Shown: piece after piece, positions 9,845-17,814 of the stretch
Numbering within the stretch: the stretch's first letter is position 1
Layout: each line of letters begins with the position of its first letter
Assembly (NCBI RefSeq): GCF_004025965.2
Contig: NZ_SAYU02000024.1
Coordinates: 1-54,861, forward strand
DNA from: Phycicoccus flavus
GTDB lineage: Bacteria > Actinomycetota > Actinomycetes > Actinomycetales > Dermatophilaceae
Direction of reading: 5' to 3'
DNA length: 54,861 nucleotides
Notes under the pieces: generated by a model
Databases searched by the model: none
What the model saw: only the letters and a program-made list of their open reading frames with translations
Told to the model about the DNA's origin: nothing
Position numbers and translations under genes: made by a program

Positions 9845-9924
9845 GCCGGCCCGGCCGCTTCCGACGGGGTCCTCCGGCCCGCCGGCGGGGACCCGGCGGC
9901 GAGGTCGCCCTCCCGTCCGCTGAA

Positions 9925-9946
9925 GTTCACGTTGCGGTCACGTCGC
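9925..9946 (+). promoter_or_regulatory. PHO box (PhoP site) upstream of the PhoX-family gene
   Basis: Two adjacent 11-bp direct repeats, GTTCACGTTGC and GGTCACGTCGC, match each other at 9 of 11 positions and match the Streptomyces PHO-box plan (11-bp repeat units starting G-G/T-TCA). They lie about 100 bp before the phosphatase start, so phosphate-starvation induction through PhoR-PhoP is a strong prediction. Confidence 0.75.
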
Positions 9947-10044
9947 GTCCGCCCGAGGTGTCACCCGGGCGGCCCAGGGTGGTCCACGGCGACCGCCGGT
10001 CCGTGCGGCGCCGTCGGACTTTCTCCCATGGAGGGACACCCCAC

Positions 10045-11499
10045 GTGACTCAGAGCACAGGCATGAACCGCCGCACCGTCCTCGGCATCGCGGCCACCGG
10101 TGCCGGCGCCGCGGCCCTCGGCGTCGCCCCCGCGACCGCCGCGTCGGCCGCCCCGCGCGCGGCCACCCCGGACGCGGCCCGCGCGCGCGGAGCCGTCGGC
10201 TACGGCCCGCTCGTCCCGGACCCGGCCGGCCTGCTCGACCTTCCGGCCGGCTTCTCCTACTCCGTCCTCGCGGTCTCCGGCAACAGCGGCAACCCGGTGC
10301 CGGCGACGACGCTCACCGACGGCGGTGAGCCCAGCCCGTCGCGCTACGACGGCACCGGCTCCTTCGCCCGCCCCGGTGGCGGCTGGGTGCTCGTCTCGAA
10401 CCACGAGTGCGGCACCTCGGCCTCACAGCCGGTCCCGCACCGCGCGGGCATCACCTACGACGAGGGCCTGCGCGGCGGGACCACCTCGATCACGGTCGAC
10501 AAGCAGGGCCGCCGCGTCTCCGAGGTCGTCTCGCTCGCCGGCACCTGGTCCAACTGCGCCGGCGGCCTCAGCCCCTGGGGCACCTGGCTGTCCTGCGAGG
10601 AGAACGAGACCCGGGCCAACCCGGCCGCGGGGATCATGAAGGACCACGGCTACGTCTTCGAGGTGCGGCCGTTCGACCCGAAGAACCCGCTCAACGCCCG
10701 CCCGGTCAAGGCCTTCGGGCGCTTCCCGCACGAGGCCGTCGCCGTCGACCCGGACAGCGGCCACGTGTACTCCACGGAGGACGCGAGCAACCCCAACGGC
10801 CTGCTCTACCGCTGGACCCCCGACGGCGCGGCGCCGACCGGCTACGGCGACCTCGCCGACGACGCCGGCGTCCTCGAGGCGATGTACGTGACGCAGGACG
10901 GCGCCTTCGTCCCGGACCTGTCGGTGTACGCCGAGCTCGGGACGACGCTGGACGTCGCGTGGAAGGCCGTGCCGGACCGCGACGCCCGCACGACCTCGAC
11001 CCGCAAGCAGTTCGACACGGCGAGCACCTCCGGCACCGCCGGCGGCGCGATCACCCGTGCCCGCAAGCTCGAGGGCATGTGGTGGGGCGACGGCGGGTTC
11101 TTCTTCGACTCCTCCTTCGCGCGGACCTCGGACGGCTCGGCGGGCCAGCACGACGGCCAGGTGTGGTTCCATGACCCCGCCGCCGGCACGCTGACGCTCA
11201 CGACGTACTTCGCCTACACCCCGGACGACCAGGACACCGACCCCGACGGCCCGGACAACCTCACGGTGAACCCGCACGGCGGCCTCGTGCTCTGCGAGGA
11301 CGGTGACGGCGTCAACCACCTCGTCCTCGACGACCTCATGGGCGGCTGGGCCTTCCTCGCCCGCAACCGGCAGGACAGCGAGATGGCGGGGGCGAACTTC
11401 TCCGCCAACGGGCAGGTCCTCTTCGCCAACTCCCAGGACCCGGGCGTCGTCTTCGCGATCACCGGCCCCTGGAAGGCCAGGCGCTACAACGCGGGCTGA
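10045..11499 (+). CDS. Tat-exported PhoX-family (DUF839) alkaline phosphatase
   Basis: 484-residue secreted phosphatase-like protein. The N-terminus has a Tat signal (NRRTVLG followed by a hydrophobic Ala/Gly stretch and ASAAPRA). The mature part shows the PhoX propeller landmarks LVSNHECG, LSPWGTWLSCEENETRAN, FGRFPHEAVAVD, STEDASNPNGLLYRW, EGMWWGDGGFFFDSS and PDNLTVNPHGGLVLCEDGDG. The Cys in the SCEEN block corresponds, as I recall, to an iron ligand of PhoX. Start GTG 10045 after GGAGGG; ATG 10063 is also possible. A PHO box precedes it. Shorter than classical PhoX (~600+), but many actinobacterial members are this size. Confidence 0.88.
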   Translation: MTQSTGMNRRTVLGIAATGAGAAALGVAPATAASAAPRAATPDAARARGAVGYGPLVPDPAGLLDLPAGFSYSVLAVSGNSGNPVPATTLTDGGEPSPSRYDGTGSFARPGGGWVLVSNHECGTSASQPVPHRAGITYDEGLRGGTTSITVDKQGRRVSEVVSLAGTWSNCAGGLSPWGTWLSCEENETRANPAAGIMKDHGYVFEVRPFDPKNPLNARPVKAFGRFPHEAVAVDPDSGHVYSTEDASNPNGLLYRWTPDGAAPTGYGDLADDAGVLEAMYVTQDGAFVPDLSVYAELGTTLDVAWKAVPDRDARTTSTRKQFDTASTSGTAGGAITRARKLEGMWWGDGGFFFDSSFARTSDGSAGQHDGQVWFHDPAAGTLTLTTYFAYTPDDQDTDPDGPDNLTVNPHGGLVLCEDGDGVNHLVLDDLMGGWAFLARNRQDSEMAGANFSANGQVLFANSQDPGVVFAITGPWKARRYNAG

Positions 11500-11513
11500 C
11501 CCCCGACGTCCCT

Positions 11514-11554
11514 CCGACGGCCACCCGGCGCCCCGCGCGCCGGGTGGCCGTCGG
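11514..11554 (+). terminator. Strong hairpin after the PhoX-family gene
   Basis: Perfect 17-bp stem (CCGACGGCCACCCGGCG and its complement) with a 7-nt loop, starting 15 nt after the stop codon. No T-run follows, as is common in high-GC actinobacteria. Confidence 0.8.
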
Positions 11555-11561
11555 CGTGCCA

Positions 11562-11593
11562 GGCCGTCGGCGGGCGAGGCCGTCGGCGGGCGA
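11562..11593. repeat. Two tandem copies of a 16-bp unit
   Basis: GGCCGTCGGCGGGCGA occurs twice back to back just after the terminator. The rest of the gap to 11763 holds no gene I can support; AAGGAGG at its end serves the next start. Confidence 0.7.
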
Positions 11594-11762
11594 GACGGCC
11601 GTCGTCCCGGGCGCCTCCCCGCGGCGTCGACCGTCGGGTCCGTCCGGGGGTTGGACCGATGGCCGGTCCCCCCGAAACGGGCAGGACACATGCGGCGCGC
11701 GTTCCGGCAACATGGGTGCGGCATCGTCGGCCCACACCCGAGGACGCCGAAGGAGGCCTCTC

Positions 11763-12104
11763 GTGCCACCGACCACCGCAGGCCGGCGCATCGCCCGCGA
11801 CCGCACCCGGCTGCTCGCCTTCCCGCGCGAGGGACGCCGCGCCGTCGTCGTCGGCGGCGGCCCCGTCGCGGCCCGCCGGGCAGCCGCCCTGACCCAGGCC
11901 CGCACGCCCGTGGCCGTCTTCGCCCCCCGGCTGTGCGACGACGTCTTCGACCTCCTCGCCGAGCACCTCGTCACGTGGGAGGACCGCTGGCCGACCCTCG
12001 AGGACCTGCACGACGCGTGGCTCGTGCACGCCGCCACCGGCGACGCGGCGGTCGACGCCCGCATCTGCTCCCTGGCCGCGACCCTGCGCTCCCGCACCGC
12101 CTGA
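11763..12104 (+). CDS. Truncated siroheme-synthase (CysG/Met8) N-terminal-like protein
   Basis: 113 residues from GTG 11763 (AAGGAGG upstream). It shows the NAD-binding start of precorrin-2 dehydrogenases: LLAFPREGRRAVVVGGGPVAARRAAAL, which in that family binds NAD near GGG. Full domains run ~200 residues and continue after the LVHAATGD-AVDARI region; this one stops at TLRSRTA, before the rest of the catalytic and dimerisation part. It may be a degraded gene or a small Rossmann protein with another role. The neighbouring two loci are also broken, favouring decay. Confidence 0.6.
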   Translation: MPPTTAGRRIARDRTRLLAFPREGRRAVVVGGGPVAARRAAALTQARTPVAVFAPRLCDDVFDLLAEHLVTWEDRWPTLEDLHDAWLVHAATGDAAVDARICSLAATLRSRTA

Positions 12105-12128
12105 CGGCGGCCGGGCGGCACGGCGGCG

Positions 12129-12305
12129 TCAGGCCCGGGTGACGACGCTGCGCAGCCGCTGCCGCGCGGTCTCGCCGCGACGGCGCACCGGGACCGTCCC
12201 CGCCACCCGCCCGAGCCCGAGCGTCGCCGGACCCGCGTACACGCTCTCGACGCCACCCGGCTCGACGGCGTAGGTCTCGTGCCAGATCGTCACGGCGCCG
12301 GGGTC
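12129..12305 (-). pseudogene. 3' remnant of a DUF4188 (monooxygenase-like) gene
   Basis: Read leftward, the frame gives DPGAVTIWHETYAVEPGG, then ESVYAGPATLGLGRV and a basic end ...RSVVTRA and stop. IWHETY followed by an ESxY and a GLGR block is the C-terminal end of DUF4188 proteins. Only ~55 residues remain; the N-terminal ~2/3 is missing. Its broken 5' end abuts the broken 5' end of a MerR-like gene pointing the other way. Confidence 0.65.
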
Positions 12306-12804
12306 GGCCCTGGCCGACTACGACGACGGGCACGTGGCCCGCGTGCGGCTCGTGCGGGCGCTCGTCGAGCACGCCGGGCTCTCCCTGGACGCCGTCCGCC
12401 GCGTCGTCGACACCCTCGACGCGCCTCCGCCCACGCGACACGAGCTGCTGGGCGCCGCCGCCACGCTCGCGCCCCCCACGGCCGCCGCGGACGGCGGGGG
12501 GTCCGGTCGCGACCTGGTCGACCGGCTCGGCTGGCGGGTCCACGCGGACGGGCCGCAGGTCGCGGCGCTCGGCCGGGCCGTCGAGGCCCGCCGCTCGGCC
12601 GGGGTCCCGGTCGACGAGCCGCGACTGCGCCGGTACGCCGCGGCCATGCGCGAGGTCGCCCGGGTCGACCTCGACCTCGTCGACGGGGCGACCTCGCCCG
12701 CGGAGGCCGTGCGCACCGTGGTCGTCGGGACGACCCTCGTCGACCCGCTGCTGCTGGTCCTGCGCCGGCTCGCGCAGGAGGCCGAGAGCGCGGACCGCGG
12801 GTGA
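12298..12804 (+). pseudogene. 5'-truncated MerR-family regulator
   Basis: The frame begins inside a MerR helix-turn-helix domain: ADYDDGHVARVRLVRALVEHAGLSLDAVRRVV is the second half of the DNA-binding domain and start of the dimer helix, followed by ~125 residues of effector domain. The first ~35 residues, with the recognition helix, are absent and no start codon with a ribosome site exists at the right place. GTG 12334 could give a DNA-binding-defective fragment. Divergent DUF4188/MerR pairs would explain the head-to-head remnant by one deletion. Confidence 0.65.
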
Positions 12805-12823
12805 GCGGCCCGCGCACACGACG

Positions 12824-12852
12824 AAGGCCCGGTCCGCTGTGGACCGGGCCTT
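12824..12852. terminator. Bidirectional terminator between MerR remnant and tRNA-Glu
   Basis: AAGGCCCGGTCC and its exact complement (12-bp stem, 5-nt loop). It ends in TT on the plus strand and its reverse reads into TT also, serving the tRNA transcript from the right. Confidence 0.85.
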
Positions 12853-12858
12853 GCCACC

Positions 12859-12934
12859 TGGTAGCCCCGACGGGATTCGAACCCGCGCTACCGCCTTGAG
12901 AGGGCGGCGTGCTAGGCCGCTACACAACGGGGCC
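12859..12934 (-). tRNA. tRNA-Glu (anticodon CTC), CCA encoded
   Basis: 76-nt cloverleaf on the minus strand: acceptor GGCCCCG/CGGGGCT, D arm GTGTAGCGGCCTAGCAC, anticodon loop CTCTCAA (CTC), T loop TTCGAAT, discriminator A and a genomic CCA. The first acceptor pair is G:U, which also occurs in mycobacterial tRNA-Glu as I recall it. It is downstream of gltX's strand and close to tRNA-Gln. Confidence 0.95.
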
Positions 12935-13035
12935 AGGGTGCTGGCGGACCGCCGGGGCGGGCCGCGCAACGGGAGAGAACTCTACCGAACGGCGGGGCTT
13001 TCTCCGAATCGCCTCCGGCAGGCCGGGGGCGAGAG

Positions 13036-13107
13036 CTGGGGTACCAGGACTCGAACCTAGAACGGATGAACCAGAATCACCTGTGTTGCCAATTACACCA
13101 TACCCCA
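13036..13107 (-). tRNA. tRNA-Gln (anticodon CTG)
   Basis: 72-nt cloverleaf on the minus strand: acceptor TGGGGTA/TACCCCA, D arm with TAATTGGCAACA, anticodon loop TTCTGGT (CTG), T loop TTCGAGT, discriminator G. No CCA is encoded. U1-A72 at the acceptor end is typical of tRNA-Gln recognised by the transamidation route, and gatB/gatA are in this same window. Confidence 0.94.
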
Positions 13108-13166
13108 TGGGGTATGCCGACCGACGTTCCCGGAGGGCGCGACGAGCGGCGAACCGAGTGGCGATA

Positions 13167-13946
13167 CTACCGGGCGCCCTCCCCCGTCCCAAATCGCGCC
13201 GAGGTCGGCGTGACGAGCGCGGGGACCTCCGCGAGGGAGCGGACGACGACTGCGTCGCGCCCCGCGAGGAGACGCAGACCGCGCGGATCCGGCGCTCCGT
13301 CCCGGACGAGCCAGGCCGCGCGCAGACCGGCGTCGGTCGCGCCCACCGGGTCCGGGCCCAGCTCGTCGCCGACGTAGAGCGTCGCGGCCGGGTCGGCCTC
13401 GAGCCGGCCGCAGGCCTCGTGGAAGGCGCGCGCGTCCGGCTTGCCGAACCCGAGGGTGTCCCGGGTGCACACGACGTCGACGAGCCCGGTGAGCCCGGCC
13501 GCCGCCATCTTGCGCTCGGTGTACCGCGCCGAGGAGTTGGTGAGGATGCCGACGACGACGCCCGCCGCGTGCAGGGCGTCCACCGCGGGCCGGACGTCGG
13601 GGAAGGCCCGCATCCCGCCGAGGAAGGCCGGCTCGTAGACGGCCTCGAAGCGTGCCCACAGGTCCGACCCGGCGTCCTGACCGAGCCAGCCGGCGAGCTC
13701 GGCCAGCCGCGCGCGGCGCATCTCGTCGAACTCGATCTCCCCGCGGGTGTACGCCGAGAAGTGGCCCTCGGGGTCGTCGCGGAAGCGCACCCCGGCGCTC
13801 GCCGTCCGGTCGGGGTCGGCGTCGGGCCACAGGGCGGCCGCGGCGACGGCGCCCGCGGCGTGCATCGCCGAGCGGGTGTCGTACAGGGTGTCGTCGGCGT
13901 CGACGAGGACGGCCTGGATCGTCCGCACCGGGTCGGCGACCGTCAC
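13167..13946 (-). CDS. HAD-superfamily hydrolase
   Basis: 259-residue cytoplasmic phosphatase-like protein. HAD motif I is VLVDADDTLYDT (nucleophile Asp and Asp+2 conserved), motif II GILTNSSA, the Lys motif around GFGKPDARAF and motif IV YVGDELGPDPVGATDAG. The cap domain between motifs I and II is helical. GTG start overlaps the gltX stop by 4 bases, so it is co-translated with gltX. Substrate unknown. Confidence 0.88.
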   Translation of the reverse strand: MTVADPVRTIQAVLVDADDTLYDTRSAMHAAGAVAAAALWPDADPDRTASAGVRFRDDPEGHFSAYTRGEIEFDEMRRARLAELAGWLGQDAGSDLWARFEAVYEPAFLGGMRAFPDVRPAVDALHAAGVVVGILTNSSARYTERKMAAAGLTGLVDVVCTRDTLGFGKPDARAFHEACGRLEADPAATLYVGDELGPDPVGATDAGLRAAWLVRDGAPDPRGLRLLAGRDAVVVRSLAEVPALVTPTSARFGTGEGAR

Positions 13947-15499
13947 AGGGTCGCGCGGAGCGCGGCGAGGCGGGCGAGGGTGGAGGTCTTGCCGAGGATC
14001 TCCATGGACTCGAACAGCGGCGGGCTGACCCGGCGCCCCGACACCGCGGTGCGCAGCGGGCCGAAGGCAAACTTCGGCTTGATGCCGAGCCCGTCGACGA
14101 CCGCGCCGCGCAGCGCCGCCTCGATGGCCTCCGCGCGGAACGTCGGCTCGCTGCCGAGCAGGCCCTCGTGCTCGTCGGGGAGGGCCGCCAGGGCGTCGGC
14201 GGCCGCGTCGAGCACGGCGGGGGCGTCGTCCTTCAGCTGCGCCCGGGCGTCGGCCGCGACCTCCACCGCGTCGTCGGCGACGTAGAACGGAGCCACGAGC
14301 TCGGTCGCCTCGGTGAGGTGCGCGATCCGGGTCTGGATGAGCGCGGCGACCTGCTCGAGCCGCCCCAGCTCCCCGAGGCTCGGGGCTGCGCCCAGGACCC
14401 CGTCGCGCTGGAGGAACGGCAGCAGCCGCGAGGTGAAGTCCTGCGGCTCGAGGGCGCGCAGGTGCACGCCGTTCAGCCAGTCGAGCTTCTTGAGGTCGAA
14501 GATGGGGCCGACCGGGTTCACCTCGCGCCAGTCGAAGCGGGCGACGAAGTCCTCGAACCCGAACACCTCGACGTCGTTGCCGTCGGCGTCCTGGGCCGGC
14601 GGGTAGGCGAGCAGGCCGAGGAAGTTGACGAGCGCCTCCGGCAGGTAGCCCTGCTCCTCGAACCACGTGAGGCGGGCCTCGGGGTTCTTGCGCTTGCTGA
14701 TCTTGCTCTTGTTCTCGTTGCGCAGCAGCGGCATGTGCGCGAAGGCCGGTGGCGTGAGCCCGAGCCAGCGGTAGAGGAGGACGTGCTTGGGGGTCGAGGA
14801 GATCCACTCCTCGCCGCGCACGACATGGGTGATGCCCATCTCGTGGTCGTCGACGACGACGGCGAGGTGGTAGGTCGGGAAGCCGTCGGCCTTGAGGATC
14901 ACCTGGTCGTCGGGCCGGGGCGCGGTGAGCCGGCCGCGGATGAGGTCCTCGAAGGCGAGGTCGACGTCGTCGGGGACGCGCATCCGCACCACCGGGGTCT
15001 CGGAGAACCCGGGCAGCGCGCGCCGCTCCTCCTCGCTCTTGCCGAGACAGAGCCGGTCGTAGCCGGTCGGCTGCTTGCACGCCTGCTGGTCGGCCCGCAT
15101 CTCGGCCAGCCGCTCGGTGGAGCACCAGCAGCGGTAGGCGTGGCCGTCGGCGAGCAGGCGCTCGACGTAGGGGCGGTAGGTCGTGAGGCGCTCGCTCTGC
15201 CGGTACGGCGCGCACGGGCCGCCGACGTCCGGGCCCTCGTCCCAGCCGAGCCCCAGCCAGCGCAGCGTGTCGAAGACCTGCTGCTCGGAGTCCTCACGGA
15301 ACCGGGCGCGGTCGGTGTCCTCGATGCGCAGGAGGAACCGGCCGCCCTGCTGGCGCGCGAACGCGAGGTTGAACAGGGACATGTACGCGGTGCCGACGTG
15401 CGGGTCGCCGGTGGGCGAGGGCGCGACGCGCAGGCGGACCGGGCCGGGGAGGCCGCTCGTGTCCGGGGCGGCCGCGGGCTCGGAGGTGTGGTCGCTCAT
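13943..15499 (-). CDS. gltX: Glutamyl-tRNA synthetase
   Basis: Charges tRNA-Glu and, where no GlnRS exists, mischarges tRNA-Gln for GatCAB. 518 residues. The class I HIGH motif appears as RVAPSPTGDPHVGTAYMSLFNLAFAR and KMSKS as SKISKRKNPE. YRCWCSTERLAEMRADQQ is the connecting region; the C-terminal helical anticodon-binding cage ends LARLAALRATL. ATG 15499. First gene of a pair with the HAD hydrolase; both tRNA-Glu and tRNA-Gln genes lie just downstream on the same strand. Confidence 0.98.
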   Translation of the reverse strand: MSDHTSEPAAAPDTSGLPGPVRLRVAPSPTGDPHVGTAYMSLFNLAFARQQGGRFLLRIEDTDRARFREDSEQQVFDTLRWLGLGWDEGPDVGGPCAPYRQSERLTTYRPYVERLLADGHAYRCWCSTERLAEMRADQQACKQPTGYDRLCLGKSEEERRALPGFSETPVVRMRVPDDVDLAFEDLIRGRLTAPRPDDQVILKADGFPTYHLAVVVDDHEMGITHVVRGEEWISSTPKHVLLYRWLGLTPPAFAHMPLLRNENKSKISKRKNPEARLTWFEEQGYLPEALVNFLGLLAYPPAQDADGNDVEVFGFEDFVARFDWREVNPVGPIFDLKKLDWLNGVHLRALEPQDFTSRLLPFLQRDGVLGAAPSLGELGRLEQVAALIQTRIAHLTEATELVAPFYVADDAVEVAADARAQLKDDAPAVLDAAADALAALPDEHEGLLGSEPTFRAEAIEAALRGAVVDGLGIKPKFAFGPLRTAVSGRRVSPPLFESMEILGKTSTLARLAALRATL

Positions 15500-15734
15500 G
15501 ATGCGCCCAGCGTAGAGCGGACGCGGGCGGCGGGGCGGCGGCGGCCCGGCGGGCGGTGGGGCTCCGCGTGGTCCGGTCGCGACCGGGCGCGCCGCTCCCT
15601 CGCCCCGTGCATGCCGCCCCCCTCACCCCGTGCGGGTCTGACCTGGAGGTCGTCGTGGTCGTCCTGCATCCTCACCGGAGGTGGGAGGGCCTGTCGGTGG
15701 TCCCTGGCAGAGTCGACACATGGCAGGGGGAACC

Positions 15735-17315
15735 ATGGATCTCGCGGAGCGTCGCTCGAAGGTCGAGGCTGCGCGCCGTGCCCTGGAGGGGCTCGGCAAT
15801 GCGCTGGCCTGCGCCTCCGGTGACGAGCTGGCCGAGATCACGAGCGAGGTCGACGCCCTGGCTGCGGCCGCGTCGGCCGCCCGCCTCGGCGTCGTGGTGG
15901 AGGCCACGCGTCGGGGCGAGGTGACGGGGTCCGATGTCCTCGCGTGGGTCCGCCAGCACGCCCCCTCCCTCCGACAGGGCGGCGCCGCGTCGGTCGCCCG
16001 CATCGCGGTCGACGTCGCGGGGGCCACCGGACGGCACGGCACCGGACTCGCGCCCGGCTCCCCGCTCGCCATCGTGGCCGAGGCGGTGGTCTCCGGGCGG
16101 CTCGACCCCGGCACCGGGTGCGCTGTCCTGCGCGAGGCCGCCCGCCTCGACCCGCTGCTCCGGCCGGACGCCGTCCCCACGGTGGCAGCGGCGCTCGTCG
16201 ACCTCGCGGCCGACTGGGGTCCGTCGACGATGCGGTCCCTGCGCCCCCGTCTGCTGGCCGAGCACGGCCATCACGGCGCCCTCGACGACCTGCACGACCG
16301 CCTCGCGGCTGCCGCCCGCCTCTCGATGCCCCGCATCGAGTCCGGGGACCTCACCGAGTACCAGCTGTGGATGACCCCCGAGCAGGCCGCCGTCCTCGAG
16401 GCCGCCGTCGGCCCGCTGTCCGCGCCCGCACCGAACGACGAGACCGGGGAGCCCGACCTGCGACCTGCCGGCCGTCGCCGCGTCGAGGCCCTCACCGAGG
16501 TGTGCCGCGCCTCGTCCGCCGTGGCCGCTGATGCCGCGGGTGACCCCTCGGGCTCGCCGGCGGTGCTGCACGTCACGGTCGACCTCGCGGATCTCGAGTC
16601 CCGCAGCGGGGCGGGTGAGGTGCTCGGGTCCGTCGCCGACTCCACCCTCCTTCCGCCCGAGACCCTGCGCCGTCTGGCCTGCGACGCCGCCCTGGTCCCC
16701 TACGTGCTCGGGACCGCCGGCGAGGTCCTCGACGTCGGGCACGTCGCTCGCCTCTTCACCCGAGCCCAGCGACGCCTCCTGCGCACCCGGGACCGCGGCT
16801 GCACCTACCCCGGATGCACCGCGCCCGCCGACTGGACCCGCGCGCACCACGTCCGGCACTGGGCCGACGGCGGCCCCACCGACATCACCAACGCCGCGCT
16901 CCTCTGCCAGCGCCACCACACGCTCGTCCACCGGCGGCGGCTGTGGGCGACCGTGCGAGCCAGACCCGACCGCCACGGCCGGTCCGTGGAGTGGGACCTC
17001 TCCCCCGGTTCCTACGACCGCCGTCGCGTCACCGCCCCGGACCCGCATCCGGACCGGGTCGCCAGCGCCGTACGTGCACGAGGTCGGGTCTGCGGACCAG
17101 GCGAGCGATCCGCCGCCGACCGCCCCCGGACCGCGGACGCACCCGCGGACGGCTGCGACGACGTGGTGCCTCGACCTGGCCCGAGGCCCGACCGACGACT
17201 CGCGGCGATGCTCGAGGCACTCCTCGGGCCGCGCGGACCCGAGCCCCCCGACCCGCGACACGACGACTGGTGGAACGACCTCACCGAGGAGGACTGGACC
17301 ACTCCCGCCGCGTGA
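15735..17315 (+). CDS. DUF222 / HNH endonuclease domain protein (13E12-like)
   Basis: About 526 residues. The N-terminal two thirds is the helical DUF222 region; the HNH nuclease follows at about residues 355-420: CTYPGCTAPADWTRAHHVRHW, then DITNAALLCQRHHTLVH, with Cys, His and Asn ligands intact. The C-terminal ~100 residues are Pro/Arg-rich and variable, ending in an acidic DDWWNDLTEEDW. Such genes occur in many copies in actinobacteria; function is unproven, although mobile or DNA-repair roles are proposed. ATG 15735 has AGGGGGA close upstream; ATG 15720 is the alternative. Confidence 0.85.
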   Translation: MDLAERRSKVEAARRALEGLGNALACASGDELAEITSEVDALAAAASAARLGVVVEATRRGEVTGSDVLAWVRQHAPSLRQGGAASVARIAVDVAGATGRHGTGLAPGSPLAIVAEAVVSGRLDPGTGCAVLREAARLDPLLRPDAVPTVAAALVDLAADWGPSTMRSLRPRLLAEHGHHGALDDLHDRLAAAARLSMPRIESGDLTEYQLWMTPEQAAVLEAAVGPLSAPAPNDETGEPDLRPAGRRRVEALTEVCRASSAVAADAAGDPSGSPAVLHVTVDLADLESRSGAGEVLGSVADSTLLPPETLRRLACDAALVPYVLGTAGEVLDVGHVARLFTRAQRRLLRTRDRGCTYPGCTAPADWTRAHHVRHWADGGPTDITNAALLCQRHHTLVHRRRLWATVRARPDRHGRSVEWDLSPGSYDRRRVTAPDPHPDRVASAVRARGRVCGPGERSAADRPRTADAPADGCDDVVPRPGPRPDRRLAAMLEALLGPRGPEPPDPRHDDWWNDLTEEDWTTPAA

Positions 17316-17392
17316 CGGGGCCGCCCCTGCGCGCCTGCTGGGCCCACCGGGCCGACTCCGGTCGGCAGCCCGACGCACCCGGGACGGCCGGG

Positions 17393-17677
17393 TCAGTCGT
17401 CGGCGGGCGACACCCGGTCTGGGTGGACCCGGGGCGAGCCCTCGTCCTCGTGCTGCTTGACGTCGTCGATCTCGTCGACGACGCGCTCGCGCTCCGCGTC
17501 GTCCATCCGCACGTCGGCGGCCTCGAGGCCCTCGTCGAGCTCGCTCTCGATCGTCTCGCGCTCGCCGCTGTACTCCCAGCTGGTGACCTCGTCGACGACG
17601 TTCTGCGCGGCGTCGGTCGCGGCCTCGTCGACCTCGGCGCGGCTCGCGTCGTCGGGTCCGGGGGTCTCGGTGCTCAT
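17393..17677 (-). CDS. Small acidic protein of unknown function
   Basis: 94 residues, strongly acidic (many Asp/Glu) with predicted helices around ETIESELDEGLEAADVRM and ERERVVDEIDDVK. No signal peptide, membrane segment or cofactor motif. ATG 17677 has GGAGAC upstream. It resembles the small charged proteins found upstream of FAH-family or stress genes in relatives, but I do not recognise a family. Confidence 0.7.
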   Translation of the reverse strand: MSTETPGPDDASRAEVDEAATDAAQNVVDEVTSWEYSGERETIESELDEGLEAADVRMDDAERERVVDEIDDVKQHEDEGSPRVHPDRVSPADD

Positions 17678-17814
17678 CGTGTCTCCTCGCGTCGGGAACT
17701 TCGACCCCACGCTACGGACGGGTCCGGCCGCAGGAGCCGTCAGGGACACGCGGACCTCCGCCCGGTGCACCTCGCTGCCGCGCGCCGGTCCGGGGTCGTG
17801 GCGCGCGGCACACG

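Noticed and set aside
12334-12804. Intact short MerR regulator from GTG 12334
   Set aside because: Starting there would drop the recognition helix, and no ribosome site is present; upstream sequence is the remnant of another gene.
15681-17315. HNH nuclease as a possible mobile or defence system
   Set aside because: DUF222-HNH genes are multi-copy and scattered in actinobacteria; no partner gene, repeat or tRNA disruption accompanies this one.
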